This document shows positions 43,170 to 54,519 of a DNA stretch of 64,000 nucleotides, one piece after another. Position 1 is the first letter of the stretch. Each line of letters starts with the position of its first letter. Below the pieces are notes generated by a model, which worked only from the letters and a program-made list of their open reading frames with translations, did no database searches and had not been told where the DNA came from. The stretch lies in the NCBI GenBank assembly GCA_958510875.1, contig OY294067.1, forward strand, positions 258,851,736-258,915,735, given 5' to 3'. Both the position numbers and the translations under genes were made by a program. The stretch is from Endomychus coccineus. Its lineage: Eukaryota; Arthropoda; Insecta; Coleoptera; Endomychidae.

Positions 43170-43545
43170 GTTTGTTTACTGAATGTACGTAATGGATTTC
43201 AGGGATTATTCTATTTGGGAAGGGATGCTGGTGATTAACCTTGAATATGTCGATGGAAGCTTTAAGCACTGCTATACCTCAGTTTTAAGATAACTTAACT
43301 TAATAAAATAACTATATAATGTTCGATTTTTACTAATGTAATAAAATATCATGTTTTTAAATACTATTTCTCTCAAAACACAAGATAAAAATAAAATAGT
43401 CTTGTGAAATTTTCAATAGTCATTTTATTTAATTTTAGAATGGATTTTCATCACGTAATGGCTAGTGATGGGATAATCGACATATTTCAGCAATCGATTA
43501 ATAGTAATAGAGATATTTCAATAATCTACTAATTTAAAAGTTTTA
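43170..43545. other. Spacer with a possible hAT-type end
   Basis: Near 43464 the sequence TAGTGATGGGATAATCGA looks like a hAT terminal repeat. Inverted relatives occur near 46738 and 48534. Confidence 0.35.
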
Positions 43546-43796
43546 CATTATAGTCAAGTCAATTTAGCAAAAAAGCTCGGAATTTTTTCCAAACAGACGA
43601 ATCAACTTAATTTTTTTGCAAATCGTTTCTGGACGGAGACTGAACGATATTGAACTTTAAGATCTAGTCGCTCGACCATTTTTCACCTGTTAAACCGGAA
43701 ATTCGACAATTTTCATGGGAAAATTTATTGTAAAATTTGTAAAATTGGTAAGTATTGCCAAAATTGATTGGAAAACTCCACTCGGGAGTTTTCGGG

Positions 43797-45660
43797 GTCG
43801 CTGATCACGATTCCGTAGTTAGATTTACCATTTTCGACCGCAGTATCTAGAAATTGGCCAATTATATGTCTGAAAAATAGCCAAATTTAATAATTTCGTA
43901 ATTTTTGTCGAAAATGACTAAAACATTCCACTCGGGAGTTTTTGAGGTCGCTGATCACGATTCCGAAGTTAGATTTACCATTTTCCACCGCGGTAGCTAG
44001 AAATTGGCCAACTTTATGTCCCAAAAATGGTCAAATTTAATAATTTCGCAGTTTTTGTTGAAATTGACTAAAACATTTCACTCGGGGGTTTTCGAGGTCG
44101 CTGATCAAAATTCCGAAGTTAGATTTACCATTTTCCAACGCGGTATCTAGAAATTGGCCAACTTTATGTCCCAAAAATGGTCAAATTTAATAATTTTGCA
44201 GTTTTTGTTGAAATTGACTAAAACATTTCACTCGGGGGTTTCCGAGGTCGCTGATCAAAATTCCGAAGTTAGATTCACCATTTTCCAACGCGGTAGCTAG
44301 AAATTGGCCAACTTTATGTCCCAAAAATGGTCAAATTTAATAATTTCGCAGTTTTTGTTGAAATTGACTAAAACATTTCACTCGGGGGTTTTCGAGGTCG
44401 CTGATCAAAATTCCGAAGTTAGATTTACCATTTTCCAACGCGGTAGCTAGAAATTGGCCAACTTTATGTCACAAATATGGTCAAATTTAATAATTTTGCA
44501 GTTTTTGTTGAAATTGACTAAAACATTTCACTCGAAGGTTTTCGAGGTCGCTGATCAAAATTCCGAAGTTAGATTCACCATTTTCCAACGCGGTAGCTAG
44601 AAATTGGCCAACTTTATGTCCCAAAAATGGTCAAATTTAATAATTTTGCAGTTTTTGTTGAAATTGACTAAAACATTTCACTCGGGGGTTTCCGAGATCG
44701 CTGATCAAAATTCCGAAGTTAGATTTACCATTTTCCAACGCGGTATCTAGAAATTGGCCAACTTTATGTCCCAAAAATGGTCAAATTTAATAATTTCGCA
44801 GTTTTTGTTGAAATTGACTAAAACATTTCACTCGGGGGTTTTCGAGGTCGCTGATCAAAATTCCGAAGTTAGATTTACCATTTTCCAACGCGGTATCTAG
44901 AAATTGGCCAACTTTATGTCCCAAAAATGGTCAAATTTAATAATTTTGCAGTTTTTGTTGAAATTGACTAAAACATTTCACTCGGGGGTTTCCGAGGTCG
45001 CTGATCAAAATTCCGAAGTTAGATTCACCATTTTCCAACGCGGTAGCTAGAAATTGGCCAACTTTATGTCCCAAAAATGGTCAAATTTAATAATTTCGCA
45101 GTTTTTGTTGAAATTGACTAAAACATTTCACTCGGGGGTTTTCGAGGTCGCTGATCAAAATTCCGAAGTTAGATTTACCATTTTCCAACGCGGTAGCTAG
45201 AAATTGGCCAACTTTATGTCCCAAATATGGTCAAATTTAATAATTTTGCAGTTTTTGTTGAAATTGACTAAAACATTTCACTCGGGGGTTTCCGAGGTCG
45301 CTGATCAAAATTCCGAAGTTAGATTCACCATTTTCCAACGCGGTAGCTAGAAATTGGCCAACTTTATGTCCCAAAAATGGTCAAATTTAATAATTTTGCA
45401 GTTTTTGTTGAAATTGACTAAAACATTTCACTCGGGGGTTTCCGAGGTCGCTGATCAAAATTCCGAAGTTAGATTTACCATTTTCCAACGCGGTAGCTAG
45501 AAATTGGCCAACTTTATGTCCCAAATATGGTCAAATTTAATAATTTTGCAGTTTTTGTTGAAATTGACTAAAACATTTCACTCGAAGGTTTTCGAGGTCG
45601 CTGATCAAAATTCAAGATTTACCATTTTCCAACGCGGTAGCTGGAAATTGGCCAATTTTA
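43797..45660. repeat. Tandem satellite, 150-bp unit, about 12.5 copies
   Basis: The word CTGATCA recurs at 43801, 43951, 44101 and every 150 bases to 45601 without a length change until the last, truncated unit. The unit contains ATTCCGAAGTTAGATT(T/C)ACC, ACGCGGTA(T/G)CTAGAAATTG, GTCAAATTTAATAATTT and CTAAAACATTTCACTCGG. The first two units carry CTGATCACGATTCC; the eleven from 44101 on carry CTGATCAAAATTC. Variant patterns suggest a five-unit (750-bp) higher-order period: units 44101-44551 match 44851-45301 best. Confidence 0.95.
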
Positions 45661-45789
45661 ATTCAGAAAAATGGATAAATTAGATAATTTCGTAATTTTT
45701 GTTGAAAATGGCTAGAGAATTTCACTCGGAAGTCATTTGATATTGGATATGAAACAAATGATTTACAGTCACGGATAAATTCCCTGACT

Positions 45790-46110
45790 TTTGAAAGCAG
45801 TGCCAATTTCAAAAAAAATTACGAAATTATCTAATTTATCCATTTTTCTGAAATATAATTGGCCAATTTCTAGATACTGCCGTCGAAAATGGTGAATCTA
45901 ACTTCGGAATCGTGATCAGCGACCTCGAAAACCCCCGAGTGAAATGTTTTAGTCATTTTCAACAAAAATTACGAAATTATTAAATTTGGCTATTTTTCAG
46001 ACATATAATTGGCTAATTTCTAAATACTGCGGTCGAAAATGGTAAATCTAACTTCGGAATCGTGATCAGCGACCCCGAAAACCACCAAGAGGAGTTTTCC
46101 AGCCAATTTT
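45790..46110. repeat. Two inverted satellite-like units in the right arm
   Basis: CGGAATCGTGATCAGCGA at about 45905 and 46055 is the inverse of the arm-type unit. These mirror the two CACG-type units at 43801 and 43951 and keep the same 150-bp spacing. Confidence 0.85.
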
Positions 46111-46329
46111 GGCAATACTTATCAATTTTACAAATTTTACAATAAATTTTCCCATGAAAATTGGTGAATTTTCAGTTTAACAGGTGAAAAATGGTCGAGC
46201 GACTAGGTCTTAAAGTTCAATATCGTTCAGTATCCGTTCAGGAACGAATTGCAAAAAAAATTTAGTTGATTGGTCTGTTTGAAAAAAATCCCGAGCTTTC
46301 ACATTCTTAACGTCTAATTTGACCCGACT

Positions 46330-46868
46330 ATCAGTTGTAGTAATCCTTGCATTACTTGATACCTACCTTCAGATTTTGAGCAACTACTCTACGTATTCGT
46401 TCATTCTACTAATCTTTTACCACTATTCCTTCAATATATGTGTTTCATTGGCTTCACATGTGACATACATAAGGCAAGGAACAAGTATTTAATTTTTATT
46501 GCAGGTCTACATTTTATCTTTTGCGTTGTCATGATTTATGGATTTATGATTTATTGGCGTCTCTCATTTGTTGTCAATGCTTTAAGTATATTATTTAGAT
46601 TGAGATATACCTACTCTATTACTTTATGAATGAATTTTGTTTATTTCTGCATCTGTTTTATCCTATTGAAGGTTCAGTTTTAGTAGTTGTTGAATATATC
46701 ATGTATCTCAATTTCGAATCGATTATTCCCACCACTAGTTTTGTCGTGTCGTGTACGACCGAGAGAATAGTCTAAATCGAAGTAGTAATAGTAAAATTAG
46801 TAAGTAGTGATACGGCCTAATGTCGAATCACGCTTGCAAGTAACGATTAACTAAAGCCACTACTAATA
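46330..46868. other. No gene; possible hAT-type end near 46738
   Basis: A 63-codon frame at 46438-46629 is hydrophobic but has no motif. ATCGATTATTCCCACCACTA at about 46719-46738 mirrors the hAT-like tip at 43464. Confidence 0.35.
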
Positions 46869-47514
46869 TTAGTACTTTTCTTGTGAGGTGGTTGAAACCT
46901 TTCATGGGTACCTTATGGGCGTGTTACATTCCATAAGGAAGTGTGGGAGTCCCTGAGTCCGAAGTTAATCACTAATCACTCGGTTCTGCAACCAGGGTAG
47001 TCTCGATGACACTTAGGCATAACGGCCCATTGTATCGTGCTTTCCACTTTCTCGGACCATCGGAAAAATTCTGCCGTCGCAGCGATTCTAACCCGTGACC
47101 AGCAGTGCTATGCTGCTAAACGGCTATAAACCAGGCTATAAGTATAGCCGACTATACATATAGACCAAAAATTATAGTCTATTGGTATTCTGTTAATTCT
47201 AATTTAAGTCGGTCTATAAATATAACTCGACTAGAAGAAAGACTATAGCGTTTTCAATGTAGCGTTATTTTATATACCGGCAACGCTGCATATTTTATAT
47301 ATTTGACAAATGACAACACTAATTGTTAGTTTTATAGGAATTATCGTATAGGTTATGTGCTTGATATGTTCATAGATATTATTCACAGATTCACATTTCA
47401 CATTTTCTGTTTACGATCAAAAAGAATTGGATATAGAAGGACATAAATAAGTACAACAAATGTAATATATTCAGTCCTATCTCATTTATATTATGTTATT
47501 TAGTTATGGAGAAT

Positions 47515-47640
47515 GCAAGAAGAGGTCTCGGTCTTCCGAAAAGCAAATAGAGTTTTTATTGAAGTTTATGTTGGAGAATAAAGACTTTGTTGCCACAGAG
47601 AAATTTGTTAATATACGCGGTGAAAAAAATTGTGGTTAAT
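47515..47640 (+). pseudogene. Harbinger accessory (Myb/SANT-like) protein remnant
   Basis: The plus-strand frame reads KRSRSSEKQIEFLLKFMLEN, then KDFVATEKFVNIRGEKN and a stop. This resembles the first helix of the Myb/MADF-like DNA-binding protein encoded divergently from Harbinger transposases, which helps nuclear import and TIR binding. Only about 40 residues remain. Confidence 0.55.
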
Positions 47641-47905
47641 TGTTGAAATAAGTGGTGATAATATTTTGCCTAATCCGTCTTCCTGCTGCTCTATCTTCAG
47701 CATTAGCAATATCCACTAAAATCTGGGGCACTGGCTCAATCTCTTGTTCTTCCATCGGTATTTGGACCCTAAAGTATTTCCAACTGACATTAATAAACTG
47801 ATCACAGTTGGAAAACTCGAATAAGGAATCTTCAATAGCAATTAAACATTTAAATTGCATTTGATTAAATACTTTTAATCTAAGTGCAATAAAGTAAATT
47901 GCCAT
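47636..47905 (-). pseudogene. Harbinger transposase, C-terminal fragment
   Basis: An 89-codon minus frame ends AAGRRIRQNIITTYFNN. The G-R-x-x-R-x-x-I-x-x-Y-F ending is typical of Harbinger transposases. The acidic stretch EEQEIEPVPQI precedes it. It is joined to the N-terminal fragment by the deletion. Confidence 0.7.
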
Positions 47906-47953
47906 CAGTAAAGGAATGTTTTTGATTTATGTTAACTATACTAGGCTATATTC

Positions 47954-48220
47954 TCAACTTAACAATAAACTTAGCTTCAATTGAACAAATAATCCATCAG
48001 TAGGTACGAATAGATTGAATTCTGTTTTCAACGTATTTATTAAGAGCGATGCCGTTGTTTTATCCACTCGGAATAATCGCACAAACTCAATATTTCGTAC
48101 GTCGAACGGATTTGAAGTATCCCGTAAATACTTGTGTTGTATGTTAAAATGAAAAATATCAGCAGGAGTTCTTTCTCTTTCTTGCAAAAAAGCTGCTATA
48201 AGAATCAATGCCATTTTCAA
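47954..48220 (-). pseudogene. Harbinger transposase, N-terminal fragment
   Basis: An 88-codon minus frame contains KYLRDTSNPFDVRNIEFVRL, then FRVDKTTASLLINTLKTEF. R-D-x-S-N-P-F followed by F-x-x-x-F-R and a hydrophobic helix is the conserved start of Harbinger transposases, ahead of the DDE core. It ends at LKLSLLLS with a stop. The DDE residues would follow but are missing because of an internal deletion that brings the C-terminal part within 50 bp. Confidence 0.8.
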
Positions 48221-48499
48221 TTGCAGTAAATGAAATTATAAAGCTTTAGGCAGCTATCTTGACGGCTAAAAGATGGACTATAAAATCGACTTTCATTATA
48301 TACTCCAAAACAGACTTTAGCGGCTAGTAGAATACCAAAATTGAAAAACCGGCTATAAGATAAATGTGAAGGCAGCTACAGTTGCTTTTATAGTCCAAAA
48401 TGAGGCTATAACTATTAGCAGCATAGCACTGCAGAAGCCACAGTGATTAGAAGATCGATGCTTCTACCACTGAACTACCTGGCTCTCAATTTTAGTACT

Positions 48500-49655
48500 G
48501 AATCCATTTTCATATCTCGATTATTTCCATCACTAGTAACGACTGATTATTATTCAATTTTAGAATAACTGTTCGTTATTTAAAAAGAGAGATGTCGAGG
48601 TGGTATGCACGAGACTGGAGTTTGAAGTATGAAACATTAAGTTGTAAAGCACGGTTCAGCTCAATTGAGAAAAATAGCAGACCACCGGGAGCTCTAAAAG
48701 CTGGCAGTACGTGGGGCTAAGGTCCCAATCAATTGATGTTTAGTATGATACGTGTTACGTATGTGGTATAATGTTTAAATATAATTATCGAAGGGCGTGT
48801 TGCATATTACTCTTCGTAACTTACTGGTATCGACCAAATATTCATTATTGTATGTTGTTCCATCAAGTTGATTCGGAAAATGGAATTATTGAATATTTTA
48901 TGTTTTGGCAGCAAACTGTAATTTTCGAAATGAGCATTATTCTTTTCAGCAATCCAAGAATCGTGACTTCAAATTTATGAAATGCTATTTCATCAAAGAC
49001 GCTGGATAAGTAATAATGAGGATTTTTATACTTACTAGCCTTAGGTGATTGCAGAACGCTTAACGAGCGGAATAAAGAGCTAAAAAGAGCAAATCGTTTT
49101 GTGTAATAAACAGTCATGAACAAGATAATGAGGCAAATCTATGTTCTAGTTTGAGTAATGATAGTCTGTGGCAACCAGGAATGACACGCAATCATCGAAA
49201 TGTGGTAAAAGCAGCGTTGAATATTTTTGTTTTTTGTTTTTATTAGCAGTCAGTTACAATAATTCGTATGTTCGTATGAGAATAGATTGTACACTGAATT
49301 TATAGAATCGAACATTTTAATGGCAGGAAGACAAGAGTAGGTATTCCAAGCATTAATTCTGCTGCTCGCTAAGTATTGTATCAGCTACTTAAATCGTCGT
49401 TCCGAATCAATCTTAACGTATCAGTCAGTGTGGATGCAGTCGAGAGAACTAGCAACTTTTTCTCCATCCATTATATTATTACATCATTTGCAATAGATTT
49501 TGCTGAAGACGTGGAATATATTGGTAACTCAAATTGATCGACATGAAATAAAATTTATTCACCAGGAGAATGATAATGAATTTAGCGGGGCACTGTGATA
49601 GTGCATTACGTATCAAGTTCAGAAAAGTGGAATTTCACTTGACGAGTATGGTAAA
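48500..49655. other. No recognised gene; possible hAT-type end near 48534
   Basis: TCGATTATTTCCATCACTA at 48516-48534 mirrors the tip at 43464. The following 8 bp, GTAACGAC, resemble the 8 bp before that tip (GTAATGGC). Short open frames have no motif. Confidence 0.35.
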
Positions 49656-49659
49656 TCAA

Positions 49660-50745
49660 GTAAAATCACTGTTCTGATGTGGTGCGTCTACTATTTTTTC
49701 GCATTTTGAAAATAGTTCAGTCGCACGGTCATAAAAGTTGATTTGAAATTTGATATGGCTTATGCTTTTGGATACTCTGAAAATGGTAAAAATAGTTAAG
49801 AAATTCCAGGTTGCACGTTGAAAGATGTATATGTTCACTCAAAACAAAACGCATTTCATAGATTTTGACAAATATCACCTAAAATAACCACCACATCACA
49901 TTTTGCTATTGATGCAAAATTTTGGCGGAACTTTGAAAATTTCTTACCTCGAAAATTGGAGAAATTTTGAGGTTAGAAAATTCGAAAGGGAACCAAATTT
50001 GAGATACTGTTAGAGCTTTCCACAACACGTATTTTGAGCTATTTTAAATCATGTTTGGACATGAAGCGAACTCAATTTTGAGCTCATCGTAAACATTCTG
50101 AGTTCAATGGAAAGAAGACAACTTTCTCTATCTAAATCCGAGAGTGGACCTCTTAGCCATATGAAAAATGATAGTTTGCATGATAACTTTTTTCTTTGAC
50201 TCGCTCTACATCTTTTACAATGACGGCTAGGAGGTCACACTTTTGGATTTCAGATGGAGAAAGTCATCTACTTCTCACTGAGTTCTATTTTCTCACGCTG
50301 GGCCCAAAATTGGGCCCGCTACAGACCCAAACACGTTTACACGAATCTCTAGACTTCTACTAAAGCAAAATTGATCTTCAATAGTTCAAAATACGCGTAT
50401 TGGAGAGCTGTAACAGCGTCTCATATATTTTTTTTGTCTTTTGAATATTCTTATCTCAAAATTTCTCCAATTTTCCCAGGTCAAAAATTTTCAAAACCCC
50501 GTCAAAACTCGGTATTTATAGCAAAATGTGATTTGCCGGTCATTCTTGGTGACGTTTGCCAAAATCTACAGAATGCATTTAGTTTTGAGTCAAAATATGC
50601 ATTTTGCAGCATGAAATCGCATTTTACGGTTGTGCGCGAAATTCATATTTTGGCGACAAAAAAGAGTCCATTGAAAAGTAGAATAAAAATGCCTACTTTC
50701 CACGCAAACAGAATATTTTTACAATCCACTATTTAAAAAGAAATA
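49660..50745. mobile_element. Fold-back element with ~0.5-kb diverged arms
   Basis: 49660-50200 and 50205-50745 are imperfect inverted copies. Matching blocks include ATCACATTTTGCTAT, AATTGGAGAAATTTTGAG, TTTTGAAAATTT, CACTCAAAAC/GACTCAAAAC and GAGTTCAATGG. Some central segments are GC-richer. The 121-codon frame at 50371-50736 is read through one arm and is not a gene. No target duplication was identified. Confidence 0.75.
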
Positions 50746-50749
50746 TTCT

Positions 50750-52590
50750 GTAAACCGAAAAAAAACCCTAAATGGGCCTTATCTCGGGCATATAATCTTT
50801 AAATGACTTATAACTTGACTCATTCGACGAGTATTCAAATTATCTATAGTTTGATGTCCTGTATTTTTTTGACTAGAGCTTTATTCCAAAATCAATTCAA
50901 ATAAATGAAAAACCCCGGAAAATCTTTTTTTTTGACAAAACTTTTCTTGCTGCATTTTCTGATAAAGTAAGAGTGCATTGATCTTAACTTAATATTCCCA
51001 AAAATATATGAAAATTTAGCAAACCAACCTGCGAAAATGTTGCCGCTTGGACTTTCATGCGCATGTGTATAAGAGCTAGGGATAATCAAATAACTACCAC
51101 TACTCCGCACTATCTGTTTTACGCCTATAATAACAATAAGAGAGTTATCATCTTAACAACATGTAAAAACTTGTCAAACGTTTTTGTACGCGCCTGTTTA
51201 CGAGATCCAATTGACGAATACAGTTTAAATCATTCTAAATTCTACAATATTTTATCAATAAATAAAAATTATATATTTCCGCAAAAAATTAGAATGTAAA
51301 ACAGAAACGTATTTTCATATAACTGGTTTCAGCTATTCTAAAGTCGAAAAAATGAAAATGATGCATTTCCGCAGAAAACTTGTTGTGACTTTCTGTTTGG
51401 AAAGGTTTCCAAATACTAAATAGACAAATATTCTCACATAACCAATTTCAGCTTAACGAAAGTTGAGCCCAATCCTCTAATAACCATTAAGACCCAGGTC
51501 AACAACACTGTGTATATTAGGTATTAGGCAAATATCGTAAACATCTATTCTGAAAATATGAATTCTTGGTAATTCATTTATTATTCCTTACACCTAACTG
51601 AATTTTGATATTAAATATCTATTAGTCTATTTATGTCCTCAACAACGTCGTTCAACGATCGAAAATCATTATTTAATCTAGATAAATCATATTGTTGAAG
51701 TGGGAAATCAGATACATTGTGAAAAGGTCAGTGATATCATTTCTAGTCTGTACTGCAATTATCCCTGTGAATGCATATTTACGATAAATTTTATGGTGCA
51801 TAAAATATAATAAAAATCACTTATTACTGCTATGTTTGAATACCGCAGTATTTTATTGTTGAGTGAAAGTACCAAGTGAACGGAACTGGGAATGCTATAA
51901 TGACAAATATCTAAAGCAGAAACCATATGGTTCCTACTTGTAGCCTTGAATGCGATTTTCACAACTTAACATGACTCGAGCATAAATCAATTTCAACAGG
52001 TTTTTTCGAATAACTATTTTATAATAACCACTAATAGTTATACAAATCAAACAACTTACATACACGTCAATCAGAAAAAATCGATACCTACATTAGCAGG
52101 AAGTGGAAAATTTATTCGACGTATTAAAACCAGGACCGGAGTTTCATGATGGATCACATTAAACCCACTTCTTTGGCCTTCTAAATACTCGTAACGGCTT
52201 CTACAATCAACCATACTCACGTAGATAATTTATTCATCATTATTGTGCATCTTGCGTTATACGCAGCCTGCTTAATAAATATCAGATAAACAAAAATTAA
52301 TTCATCTTATAATTAATATATTTTAAACATCATGTTTTGGATAGATTGTATCTTATTTCAAGTATAAGTGAAGATGGATTTCCTGCAAGGACTCAAACTC
52401 TGAACCCATGTTTGCCTAATTATATTGATACAACGTTAATGAGAAATAAAACATTCTCGGAATATTATTTATATATTCATATGTATCATTATTATACATA
52501 CATTTTTAGCGAAACTATCCATTTCTGAGAAATCCCATGAAACAGGTCAATTTTTTGTTTCAATTTGCCACATTTATAAGGGAAAATTAT
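50750..52590. other. No recognised gene
   Basis: Short frames of 60-80 codons only, without motifs. Confidence 0.4.
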
Positions 52591-52866
52591 ATATACAGGA
52601 TGATCCACGTTTGAGTATGACGTCCGCGACAATTTTTTCAAATCAAGCACTAACTATGTTATTCAATTTTTGGAATCTCCATGGAAAGCTGAATTCAAAA
52701 ATATATCACACATAGGGTTTGTATACATTGCGTCCGTTAAATTCAGTGCTCTCGTAAAGTAGTGGATAAATCATAAAATATTGGAGGAATAATTTTTGGA
52801 AAGAACGCTCGAAGCCGTCAAATTTTATATTCATTTGAGTATTCACCCAAATTTAATTGATACATA

Positions 52867-53042
52867 CAGAATGATTCGTGTAGGAGAAATGACGTCATCG
52901 GTATTTTTTGATGGCAACACCATTTTCCATGAGAGAATGTGAGGGGGAACTTTTTCGACATACGCTGAGGTCGCATGAAAATAAACTAGGGTTGCCATAA
53001 AAAAATACCGATGACGTCATTTCTCCTACACGAATCATTCTG
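52867..53042. mobile_element. 176-bp MITE with ~50-bp TIRs
   Basis: CAGAATGATTCGTGTAGGAG and the following AAATGACGTCATCGGTATTT are mirrored at the right end. They enclose about 70 bp. Flanks are TA on the left and TG on the right, so the TA duplication may have mutated. No coding sequence. Confidence 0.88.
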
Positions 53043-53149
53043 TGAGTATTAAATAAATTTGAAAGAATGTCCAAATGGAAATGAAATTCGATAGGTTGCT
53101 TCCAAAAATTGTTCTTGTAATTTTGTACGAGGTTATCCACTACTTTACG

Positions 53150-54421
53150 TGCTTGGGACTTCTGAAGATTCGAGGAGAAACTGTACAGATAAAAGGAGAA
53201 GTCAAATATCTCGTGGTGATACTAGACTCGAAACTGACTTGGAACCAATATCTGGAAAAAGTAATTGAAAAAGCGGAGACCTCATTATATGTGGCCAGAC
53301 CTTCAAGAAAAAATTGAGGCTACGATCGAACATGCTCTACTGGTTGTACAACATGGTGGTTGAAGCCGCAATTACGTACGCATCTTTGATATGGTGGACT
53401 AAAACACAAAAAAAAGGGCCCATGACAAGACTGACCAAGGTCCAGAGACTTGCATGTCTTGGGATCACAGAGGTCATGAAATATACGCCCACTGCAGTAA
53501 TGAAGACACTACTGGGATCACCTCCATTTGGTGATCCAAGGAGGAGCAAGGCTTGGTGCTTTCAGAATACAAAATACACTGGAGAATGTTCACATTGGGC
53601 CAGGACACATGAGTATAGTAAACATCTTGACAAGGGGCGTGTTAGACATGAGAAAATATCACATTCCAAAGCGATTCTCTTTTAACAACCCATTCAGGGT
53701 ATCGATACTAGGAAGAACTGAATGGGAACAAACAAACCTGGACCACATTCTACACGGAAAGATCTGGTATACAGATGGCTCTAAGACTAAAAAAGGTGCA
53801 GGTGCAGGAGAATACTTGAGAAACCCAAAGACTGGCTTGAGCGAGTTGGGTGCTTGGCCATCAGGGAACGACAGGCAATGAAAAAACGACTTGAAAAAAG
53901 AAGGTCGGAGAACGCTCCAGATCCAGAACAGATCACGGTGGTACCAAAACGTACAGCACGAAGGTCTGTAAAAGACCGGATCATGGAAAACCACAAAGAA
54001 TACTTGGAAAAAATCCCAGGAAACGAACAGTCGTAACAGGGCTCATGACTGGCCATGCGCCAGTAAAAGAGCACCTAAACAAAATGGGACTGTTCAATGG
54101 CGACAGAAACAGTGACAGACATACAGTGTAAATGCGAGGGACTGGATCTCAAAAGACAGTCATTTTTTGGAAAGCCCAACGGCGAACCAGAACTATATAG
54201 TTCCCACCCAGTAAAGTACACACTCGTACAAAATACAAAAATATCGGAGTGGTTACCGTAACGGAACAAAACGACGAGATATAAGGAGGCAATAGCCAGA
54301 CAAGGGGGGTGCAGTTTTCAGTGAGTATGCCTAGAATGGTGACTCTCACAGTAGAACTTGAGACTCAAAGGCTCATAACCTTCTCATAAAGGGTTTTCTT
54401 CACTTCCGCAAAAAAAAGAAC
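53150..54421 (+). mobile_element. LINE A copy 2, 5'-truncated
   Basis: It is flanked by the target duplication ACTTTACG (53142-53149 and 54422-54429), which interrupts the arm of the fold-back element. The 3' end reads ATAAAGGGTTTTCTTCACTT, then CCGC and a poly-A. It starts further 5' than copy 1, in the reverse-transcriptase thumb. Confidence 0.88.
53155..54180 (+). pseudogene. RT thumb, RNase H and C-terminus of LINE A copy 2
   Basis: 53155-53317 reads KIRGETVQIKGEVKYLVVIL and DSKLTWNQYLEKVIEKAE, the post-catalytic RT region. A frameshift leads to 53314-53560, with LYNMVVEAAITYASLIWWTK and TRLTKVQRLACLGITEVMKY, then PTAVMKTLLGSPP. RNase H begins near 53765 with IWYTDGSKTKKGAGAG but its core is deleted, and the frame runs straight into downstream sequence. 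The zinc region is damaged near 54110. Compared with copy 1 it keeps more RT and less RNase H. Confidence 0.8.
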
Positions 54422-54519
54422 ACTTTACGAGAGCACTGAATTTATTGGACGCACTGTATACATACCCTATGTGTGATATAATATTGAATTCAGCTTTCCA
54501 TAAAGATTGTTTTTTTATC

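Larger units (their letters stand above)
43553..46328. mobile_element. Fold-back element filled with a 150-bp satellite (about 2.78 kb)
   Basis: The outer arms are inverted repeats. The tips GTCAAGTCAATTTAG and, inverted, GTCGGGTCAAATTAG are flanked by TA (43551-43552 and 46329-46330). About 250 bp of matching arm sequence follows, including CGCTCGACCATTTTTCACCT and TTTGCCAAAATT-type blocks. Two tandem units on the left and two on the right, inverted, belong to the arms, and the centre is a direct tandem array. No coding frame was found. It looks like a non-autonomous DNA element in which subterminal repeats have expanded. Confidence 0.8.
47103..48431 (-). mobile_element. PIF/Harbinger transposon, internally deleted (1329 bp)
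   Basis: Perfect 17-bp terminal repeats CAGTGCTATGCTGCTAA are flanked by the 3-bp target duplication CAG (47100-47102 and 48432-48434). Three-base duplications of the form CWG or TWA are known for Harbinger elements. Inside are the N- and C-terminal parts of a Harbinger transposase on the minus strand and a Myb-like accessory-protein remnant on the plus strand. Having two divergent genes is the standard Harbinger layout. The catalytic core is deleted. Confidence 0.88.
46877..48491 (-). mobile_element. SINE A copy 2, split by a Harbinger-type element
   Basis: The body at 46877-47102 and the tRNA-like head at 48432-48491 together match SINE A copy 1. It is flanked by TTAGTACT at 46869-46876 and 48492-48499, a target duplication. 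The interruption falls just beyond the B box, at the 3-bp duplication CAG. Confidence 0.82.
52596..54515. mobile_element. Fold-back element hosting a MITE and a LINE
   Basis: The left arm (about 52670-52865) and the inverse of 53043-53149 plus 54422-54515 match: GAAAGCTGAATTCAA, TATCACACATAGGGT, TTCAGTGCTCTCGTAAAGTA, GTGGATAA and AATTTTTGGAA. The left tip CAGGATGATCC follows TA at 52594-52595, but the right tip is lost. The right arm was split by a LINE and the centre was filled by a MITE, which gives an insertion order. Confidence 0.7.

Noticed and set aside
43797..45660. CRISPR-like array
   Set aside because: The whole 150-bp unit is repeated with no unique spacers, and the context is eukaryotic. 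It is a satellite.
50371..50736. 121-codon gene on the plus strand
   Set aside because: It lies entirely within one arm of a fold-back element, and the other arm shows indels that break the frame.
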